Source: Elusimicrobiota bacterium (GTDB lineage: Bacteria > Elusimicrobiota > Elusimicrobia > F11). Taken from it: DNA of 64,000 bases. The translations under genes and the position numbers were made by a program. The stretch lies in assembly GCA_022072025.1 (NCBI GenBank), contig JAJVIP010000009.1:1-64000 (forward strand), written 5' to 3'. Positions within the stretch are counted from its first letter, which is position 1, and every line of letters starts with the position of its first letter. Below the pieces are notes generated by a model. The model made no database searches and had not been told where the DNA came from. It worked only from the letters and a program-made list of their open reading frames with translations. Shown in pieces: positions 58,512 to 64,000 of the stretch.

Positions 58512-60305
58512 ATTAAATTAAATCGCTCTATCAATGCGCTTCCCTTTATCCGATTTTCATTCGGATTCCGTCTGTTGGAGGGACTCATATTCGCGCCCTT
58601 GACCGCTATGGTGGGGCAGGTGTTGCGCGGTCAGGTGGTGGTGGATTCAACCGCGATCGTTGGTTTCTTTTTATCTCCTCGCGGTTTTTCAGCTTTTCTC
58701 ATCAGCGCCACGATATTTCTCACCGTGCGTTTATTGGAGAACGCGGGTCTCTCTGTTCTGGTGGCTGGCCAAGCGACGGGGGCTCGTCTTTCGGCTTGGA
58801 CGGCCTTCAAACACACCCTGGCACGATCGGTCTCTCTCCTTCGCGCCACACTGTTCATCTTGGTTTCTGGTCTTGCTCTCTTAACGCCTCTCGCTTTGAT
58901 GGCGGGTTTTCTGGCGCGTCGACTATTGTCTCAACACGACATTAACTATTACCTCAACGCCAAACCGCCTGAATTCGTACAAGCGGCCATCCTATTGGCG
59001 GCAATGGCCTTGATAACAGTTGGGTTCGCAATGTGGTTTGCGATTCGTTGGCGGTGGGTGATTCAGGTTTTAATGTTCGAGTCCATCCATGGGATTGACG
59101 CTTTTCGCCGGAGCGCGGCATTGGCGCAGCCGGTGTGGTTTTCCATTGCTTGGCGCTGGGCCGCCTTGGGTGGGGTTAATTTGATTTTGGGTTCAGCCGC
59201 GGCTTGGATAGGACGGCTCATTTTACCGATGGCGCTCGGCCTCATGGGGAAGGGAGCTTTGTCACTGGGATTTGTCCTGGGAGGGCTCTGGGTGCTGCAA
59301 GGAGTCATTGGATCCTTTTCAACGCTGGTGGGTTCCGTTTTGGAAGCCCAGATCTTTACTCGTTTTTACCTTCGTTTATCTGGTCGGCCGATCAACCTCG
59401 CGCACCCAGACCTTGCACCCATGGGAGCCGCCAAGCAGATGAATTGGTGGATCAAAATCTCCAGTTGGATCCTTCTCAGCCTCATCGGCGGCATATTGGG
59501 ATCCATATGGGGAACCAGCGCGCTATTTTCGGAACGTCCCCTTCTCGTGATCGCGCACCGGGCGTCTCTTCACGACGCGCCGGAAAACACGGTGCCGGCC
59601 ATCCTCCAAGCCATTCAAGATGGGGCCGACGTGGCCGAAATTGATGTTCAGTTGAGCCGAGACGGTGTGGTGGTGTTGGCCCACGACAGCGATTTTTCCC
59701 GAACAGCCGGCGTGGCGAAACGTATTTCAGAATTAAATTGGAACGAGATTCGTCGACTTGACGTCGGTGGTTCATTTCCAGAAAAGTTCCATGGAACACG
59801 TCCCGCGCGTCTTGAAGAAATCCTTCAAGTGGCGCGAGGACGTATACGTCTCAATATTGAACTGAAGCATTATGCCCCTGTCGATGGTCGGTTGGAAGAA
59901 AGCGTGGTGCGACTTGTTGAAAAGATGGCCGTTCTGAAGGAAATTGAAATTCAATCACTTGAGTATGAAGCGCTTGAGATGGTGCGCCGCTTAAACTCAG
60001 GCATCTCCCTAGGTTATCTCTTGTCGGTGAATGCGCGTCAGCCGGAAAAATTGCAGGTGGACTTCTTAAGTGTGCAGATGTCTCGGGTGGACGCCCGTTT
60101 TCTTCGTCGTGCTCATAGAAAAGGCCAAAAAGTTTATGTGTGGACGGTTGATGAAAAACCTCAAATGGAGAAAGCCTTGGCCTTGGGGGTGGATGGTCTC
60201 ATCACAAATCGATCAGACCTGGCCTCCGCTTTCGTGAAAGAGTGGGAGTCCCTCTCCGCCCAAGAAAAAGCGCTAAGACGCCTCAAATTCTGGCTGGAGC
60301 GCTGA
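58512..60305 (+). CDS. Glycerophosphodiester phosphodiesterase with N-terminal membrane domain; start possibly ATT
   Basis: The N-terminal ~330 residues form a multi-helix domain (GPDPase_memb type). The C-terminal part is a GDPD TIM barrel: IAHRASLHDAPENT (catalytic His), AEIDVQLSRDGVVVLAHDSDFSR (metal-binding Glu/Asp, second His) and LNIELKHY. It hydrolyses glycerophosphodiesters or anionic teichoic-like polymers. No ATG/GTG start fits; the TTG at 58575 cuts into the first helix (LPFIRFSFGFRLLEGLIFAP). The frame is open from 58497, and AAGGTG then stands five bases before an ATT at 58512, so a rare ATT start is possible; TTG 58575 is the conventional alternative. Confidence 0.82.
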   Translation: MKLNRSINALPFIRFSFGFRLLEGLIFAPLTAMVGQVLRGQVVVDSTAIVGFFLSPRGFSAFLISATIFLTVRLLENAGLSVLVAGQATGARLSAWTAFKHTLARSVSLLRATLFILVSGLALLTPLALMAGFLARRLLSQHDINYYLNAKPPEFVQAAILLAAMALITVGFAMWFAIRWRWVIQVLMFESIHGIDAFRRSAALAQPVWFSIAWRWAALGGVNLILGSAAAWIGRLILPMALGLMGKGALSLGFVLGGLWVLQGVIGSFSTLVGSVLEAQIFTRFYLRLSGRPINLAHPDLAPMGAAKQMNWWIKISSWILLSLIGGILGSIWGTSALFSERPLLVIAHRASLHDAPENTVPAILQAIQDGADVAEIDVQLSRDGVVVLAHDSDFSRTAGVAKRISELNWNEIRRLDVGGSFPEKFHGTRPARLEEILQVARGRIRLNIELKHYAPVDGRLEESVVRLVEKMAVLKEIEIQSLEYEALEMVRRLNSGISLGYLLSVNARQPEKLQVDFLSVQMSRVDARFLRRAHRKGQKVYVWTVDEKPQMEKALALGVDGLITNRSDLASAFVKEWESLSAQEKALRRLKFWLER

Positions 60306-60311
60306 TGTCGT

Positions 60312-61592
60312 TTAAATCCAAATCTGTAGGCGGCACTGAAAGAACTGTGTGTGACCTTTCGTGTTGAAGCGATCGAGTGTGCCATAGCCGTAATTCGCTT
60401 CAGCTCGGAAAATATCCGTGAGATACCATATTACTCCGGGAGTGGTTCGCCAGAACCGACCGCCGTTCACACTGCCGCCATCAAGATCAATGTAAGATTG
60501 CTTTAACAAAATTTCCCAGGCTCCTGGGCCGCCATTGTTAAGAGGACGAGACGGTAATATCCTTTTGAAGAAACCGCCCACCGTGTTGTAGCCCCGCACT
60601 TCTCCTGTGATCAGCCAGGATGCCATCACTTCTCCACCGTGGAACAGAGGATTGTCTGTTTTTGGTGAATCGAGCTCCTGATACCAATATTCATGTCCAA
60701 AAAATAAGGAACCGGTTCGGTAATACGCTTCCCATCCGGCCATCTTTGTGTGGCTGACGTCAATTTTTCCTGTATCGACAAAATAAGGGGAGGGAAATGC
60801 TTCGGGCCGCGACCTTGTTTGAAGTTTTCCCTTATTAACCGTGCCATAGCGTCCCATGACACCGAGATGAAGAAGCCGCCCGCTGGACTCTGAAAGAATG
60901 GGCAAGAGGGCAATACGAGTGACGAATTGGTTATCGTACCATGAGAATGTTTGCCCCTCGGATAATTTGTCGCCATAATATCCAATGTTCCAAAGGATTT
61001 TCTGTTTCGGAAGGAATCCAAGCCACTTTATACCATCGGCGAGAATCGGCATGGTCGCGTCATTAATCGTGGAACGCTCCATGGCGAGACCCGTGTACCC
61101 CGTCATCACTTTGCTTTGCGAAAACCCTTCTTTTGTACGGCCGATGAAGAGGTGACTGTGAATTTCCGGTACGGCCACCATGACGCCCGTCTCTCGTATG
61201 AGCCATGAATGAGTTGGCGCGTCGTACATAATTCCGCTGGTCCAGGTGATTTGTCGCTTGGTTTGAAAGCGTCCCTTGAGGAGAAACCGAAAGTCCCGCA
61301 GTTTCGGCTGAGATTCAACTGAGATTTGGCTCTTGCTCTCATCGTCTTGCGAGAACCCCGCATACTCGTAAAGAAGACCCGCTCCGTACCGTAAAGTGGA
61401 CAAGGGACCTTCGTATTCGTTCCACTTCACGAATTGTCGTGTTGCGTTCTCCGCTTCTGATTCGCCGGCTTCTATGGTTGTTTCGATTGTTGGGTTCGGT
61501 GTTGAGGGCGGGTGATCCAGGCCACGGGCTAGGCCTGGGGATCCCAGGCCTAGCAGTGATGCAAGTAAAACAAGATTTAACTTACGAAACAT
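60312..61592 (-). CDS. Outer-membrane porin, OprP-like
   Basis: This 426-residue exported porin has signal LVLLASLLGLGSPGLA. It fits phosphate-selective porin O/P-type barrels: FRFLLKGRFQTKRQITWTSGIMYD, IHSHLFIGRTKEGFSQSKVMTGY and ERSTINDATMPI, and the C-terminal FRAEANYGYGTLDRF...FFQCRLQIWI. Its ATG is two bases after the asparaginase stop, so the two are coexpressed; anion or amino-acid uptake is inferred. It converges with the GDPD gene. Confidence 0.8.
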   Translation of the reverse strand: MFRKLNLVLLASLLGLGSPGLARGLDHPPSTPNPTIETTIEAGESEAENATRQFVKWNEYEGPLSTLRYGAGLLYEYAGFSQDDESKSQISVESQPKLRDFRFLLKGRFQTKRQITWTSGIMYDAPTHSWLIRETGVMVAVPEIHSHLFIGRTKEGFSQSKVMTGYTGLAMERSTINDATMPILADGIKWLGFLPKQKILWNIGYYGDKLSEGQTFSWYDNQFVTRIALLPILSESSGRLLHLGVMGRYGTVNKGKLQTRSRPEAFPSPYFVDTGKIDVSHTKMAGWEAYYRTGSLFFGHEYWYQELDSPKTDNPLFHGGEVMASWLITGEVRGYNTVGGFFKRILPSRPLNNGGPGAWEILLKQSYIDLDGGSVNGGRFWRTTPGVIWYLTDIFRAEANYGYGTLDRFNTKGHTQFFQCRLQIWI

Positions 61593-61594
61593 TC

Positions 61595-62656
61595 TTAGTA
61601 GCGATTAAAATAATCCTGGATTTTCATTTTATCGTTGGTCTTAAGAAGCGCGAGTTGCAGCAAAACGCGCGCTTTGGTTGGGATCAACTGCATCGCCGCC
61701 ACCGTTCCAAACTCATCGTCATTGAGTTCGATATTGCGGCGAATAATGCCGCCATTGGTCCGGGAAGCTCTGACGACAATCACGCCTTTTTTGACCACCT
61801 CTTTGACAGCTTGGGCGGCTGGCGCTGTCATGTTGCCGTCGCCAACACCCGCGATGATGAGTCCCTTCGCACCGCTTTTGACCGCTGAGGTGATCACATC
61901 CGGAGACATGTTCGCATGCGCGTAGATAATGTCCACTCGGGGCAGCGCGTTTACTTTGTCGATGGAGAACTCACTCATTTTTGTGTGAACTTGGGCGGGG
62001 CTTCGGTACCAGACATCGGAACCGAACAAAACCGCGCCAATGAGGCCCGCTTCGCCGGACTTGAAAGTGGCGACATCAGTGGAGTGCGTTTTCACGATGT
62101 CGTGCGCCGAATGGATGTCATCGTCTGTGGCCACCAACACGCCACGCCCTTTGGCATTCGGGTCGGCGGCGATCGCGACAGCGTTGTAGATGTTGAGCGG
62201 TCCATCGGCGCTCATCGCGGTCGAGGGACGCATGGATCCCGTCAAAACCACCGGCTTGTCGCTTTTGACCACGAGATGAAGAAAGTAGGACGTTTCTTCC
62301 ATGGTGTCGGTGCCATGCGTAATGGCCACGCCAAAGACGTCGGGTTTGGCGAGTATTTCGTTCACGCGTTTACCAAGTTTCAACCAAACTTCGTCGTTCA
62401 TGTCTTGGCTGCCGATGCTGGCAATTTGTTCGCCGGTGACTTGCGCCACGTCTTTCAACTGGGGAACGGCATTGATGAGAATATCCACGCCAACAGCGCC
62501 CGATTTGTAGCCAGCGTCCGTTTGCGAGGCCGCCGCTCCGGCAATGGTCCCGCCGGTGGCAACGATGACGACTTTTGGTTTGTCCGCGGCTTGCGCAAAG
62601 GCCGTGCTGAAAAGCGCGAGCGCCCCCATGAGACTTAGAATTTTTAATGACTTCAT
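61595..62656 (-). CDS. ansB: Type II L-asparaginase, exported
   Basis: This periplasmic enzyme hydrolyses asparagine to aspartate and ammonia. The 353 residues include a signal (LMGALALFSTAFAQA) and both active-site motifs: ATGGTIAG with nucleophilic Thr and ITHGTDTMEET with the second Thr-Asp; then MRPSTAMSADGPLNIYNAV and ARASRTNGGII-type end. The signal peptide marks type II, high-affinity. AAAGGAGAAAAAT precedes the ATG. It is between aspartase (upstream) and a porin, forming an asparagine-use operon. Confidence 0.94.
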   Translation of the reverse strand: MKSLKILSLMGALALFSTAFAQAADKPKVVIVATGGTIAGAAASQTDAGYKSGAVGVDILINAVPQLKDVAQVTGEQIASIGSQDMNDEVWLKLGKRVNEILAKPDVFGVAITHGTDTMEETSYFLHLVVKSDKPVVLTGSMRPSTAMSADGPLNIYNAVAIAADPNAKGRGVLVATDDDIHSAHDIVKTHSTDVATFKSGEAGLIGAVLFGSDVWYRSPAQVHTKMSEFSIDKVNALPRVDIIYAHANMSPDVITSAVKSGAKGLIIAGVGDGNMTAPAAQAVKEVVKKGVIVVRASRTNGGIIRRNIELNDDEFGTVAAMQLIPTKARVLLQLALLKTNDKMKIQDYFNRY

Positions 62657-62684
62657 ATATTTTTCTCCTTTATATGCGTGTTGA

Positions 62685-64000
62685 TTAATTGTTCGGGTAC
62701 TGCTTTGGGTCCAGATTGGTCAGTTTGATGGGGTCCAATAGATCAGCAATTTGCTTTTCGGTTAAGAGCTTCTTCTCGCGGATGACCTCGAGGACGCCCT
62801 TGCCGCTTTTGTAGGCCTCGGCGGCCAGCTCCGTTGCTTTTTCATAACCCAAAACAGGATTCAACGCGGTGACGATTCCGACGGTGGTCTCCATGTAACG
62901 AGACAAAATCTTTTCATTGACGGTAATACCGTCAATGCATTTGGTGCGAAACGCCTTGGATGTGTTGAAGAGGAGCGCTTGGGATTCTATGACCGTGATG
63001 CCAGCCAGCGGCTCGTAGGCATTGAGTTGAAGTTGTCCGCTATGAGCAGCCAGAGTCAGCGCGGTGTCATTCCCGATGACGCGGAAGGCGACAATGCCCA
63101 TCACTTCAGGCATGACCGGATTGACTTTGCCCGGCATGATAGAAGATCCGGGCTGCAGAGCCGGCAAGTTGATTTCGGCCAATCCTGCGCGCGGACCGGA
63201 GGTGAGAAGGATCAAATCGCTGGAGATCTTCGAGAGTTTGATCGCCAAGCTTTTGAGGGCTCCAGAATAGACCACAAAACCCTGTTGATCCCACGTCGCC
63301 GCGAGCATGTCCTTGGCGGGAACGATTGGTTTGCCGGTCAGTTTGGCCAGATGCGCCGCGCACTTCTCCGCATATCCTTTCGGCACATTGATTCCTGTTC
63401 CGATGGCCGTGGCGCCCATGTTGACGGCATAGAGGTATTTTTCCGCGTCCTTGAGCAATTGAATTTCGCTTTCAAGGGAGGCGGCGAAGGCGTGGAATTC
63501 TTGGCCGACGGTCATGGGAACCGCGTCCTGAAGTTCCGTGCGTCCCATTTTCACGATCTTCAAATAGGCATTGCCCTTGGTTCGGAACGAGGCCACCAGC
63601 TTCTGGAGTTCTTCAATCAGCTTGTTATTGCGCAGAAGAAACGCCACCTTAATCGCGGTCGGATAGGAATCATTGGTGGACTGTGACATGTTCAGGTCGT
63701 CATGCGGCTCAATAAACTGATACTCACCTTTTTTGTGGCCGCTCAATTCCAGAGCGATGTTGGCCAGCACTTCATTGGCGTTCATGTTTGTGGACGTACC
63801 GGCTCCGCCTTGATACCAGTCGACCAGGAATTGGTCGTGATACTTGCCTTCACGCACGGCCTTGCACGCTTTTTCAATGGCCGCAAGTCTTTCCGGTTTC
63901 ATGGCGCCCACTTCGGTGTTGGCTCGGGCCGCGGCCAGCTTAACGATGGCCCAGGCCTCGACAAAACCGGGGTAGTGATTAATGGGAATGCCGGAAAGTT
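62685..64000 (-). CDS. aspA: Aspartate ammonia-lyase, 5' end beyond window
   Basis: This enzyme deaminates aspartate to fumarate and ammonia. The window holds about 438 codons; the frame stays open past 63911 to the window edge with the expected FPINHYPGFVEAWAIVKLAAARANTEVGA. Motifs: GGAGTSTNMNANEV, SQSTNDSYPTAIKV and the superfamily signature GSSIMPGKVNPVMPE. The VNPV form favours aspartase over fumarase C (VNPTQ). Missing N-terminus is about 30 residues by the usual ~470 length. It lies 28 bp upstream of asparaginase in one operon. Confidence 0.92.
   Translation of the reverse strand, partial: LSGIPINHYPGFVEAWAIVKLAAARANTEVGAMKPERLAAIEKACKAVREGKYHDQFLVDWYQGGAGTSTNMNANEVLANIALELSGHKKGEYQFIEPHDDLNMSQSTNDSYPTAIKVAFLLRNNKLIEELQKLVASFRTKGNAYLKIVKMGRTELQDAVPMTVGQEFHAFAASLESEIQLLKDAEKYLYAVNMGATAIGTGINVPKGYAEKCAAHLAKLTGKPIVPAKDMLAATWDQQGFVVYSGALKSLAIKLSKISSDLILLTSGPRAGLAEINLPALQPGSSIMPGKVNPVMPEVMGIVAFRVIGNDTALTLAAHSGQLQLNAYEPLAGITVIESQALLFNTSKAFRTKCIDGITVNEKILSRYMETTVGIVTALNPVLGYEKATELAAEAYKSGKGVLEVIREKKLLTEKQIADLLDPIKLTNLDPKQYPNN

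Noticed and set aside
61916-62638. 240-codon plus-strand frame over asparaginase (and 62979-63686 over aspartase)
   Set aside because: Both are antisense to well-recognised enzymes and have no family pattern of their own.
1-64000. tRNA or rRNA genes
   Set aside because: I saw no cloverleaf with a GTTCRA arm and CCA-type end, nor any rRNA-like conserved segment; a covariance search could still find one.

Overview
The window comes from a diderm (Gram-negative-type) bacterium of roughly 50% GC. It carries at least thirteen outer-membrane beta-barrel proteins, an OmpA-type lipoprotein, many exported enzymes and an AsmA-like protein. I cannot place it in a phylum from sequence alone. There is no rRNA, tRNA or CRISPR array that I can see.

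Layout. (1) 1-16.65 kb: an HTTM-DCC membrane protein, a fatty-acid hydroxylase, then a sulfatase region. The region holds two Ser-type sulfatases, one Cys-type sulfatase, a radical-SAM sulfatase-maturating enzyme (anSME), two barrels, an AspT-like exchanger and a Cu-type P-ATPase. An AAA_14/DUF4143 ATPase and a small inverted-repeat element interrupt it. (2) 16.65-25.3 kb: a gene-cassette array with no integrase in view (a CALIN). Nine short genes of mostly unknown function all read on the minus strand, each separated by an attC-like site. For most cassettes the core at the 5' end is complementary to the core at the 3' end (for example GTTAGATGTC/GACATCTAAC), which is the signature of a cassette. 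The attC loops are packed with miniature inverted-repeat elements of three families (A, B, C) and with IS1182-, IS91- and DDE-integrase-type remnants. (3) 26-32 kb: a methyltransferase, a barrel, a GH63 glucosidase with a barrel, and a GIY-YIG nuclease inside an inverted-repeat/REP unit. (4) 32.6-35.4 kb: a FixL/FixJ-like two-component system whose regulator is frameshifted in an A7 run, a lone receiver and a mini membrane protein. (5) 35.5-44.7 kb: envelope genes (Cys-rich repeat protein, OmpA, barrels, DUF4136, a DUF3313-like protein, AsmA-like). (6) 45.7-56.05 kb: a long, tightly packed operon of exported proteins: porin, glutaminase, DUF2490, a 4,5-dihydroxyphthalate-decarboxylase-like protein, a porin, an amidohydrolase, a phospholipase D-type lipoprotein and another porin. 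(7) 56.3-64 kb: MscS channel, GDPD phosphodiesterase, and on the minus strand aspartase-asparaginase-porin.

How the genes may work together. A 16-bp dyad, TTGGAC-N4-GTCCAA, stands before at least eight transcription units: hydroxylase/sulfatase, second sulfatase, barrel/GH63, lone receiver, Cys-rich protein, OmpA, the 10-kb porin operon and MscS. It resembles sites of NarL/FixJ-type regulators, and the FixLJ-like pair in the same window is a natural candidate to bind it. The metabolic theme is export of hydrolases that release sulfate, ammonia or sugars, with porins to take up products. Glutaminase, asparaginase and aspartase form a deamidation/deamination chain.

Most notable structures: the CALIN with MITE-filled attC loops; three 270-bp repeats that keep an 89-codon frame and end exactly in the ATGA of the next gene; the REP-flanked GIY-YIG unit with gene-less miniatures; and the shared dyad regulon.
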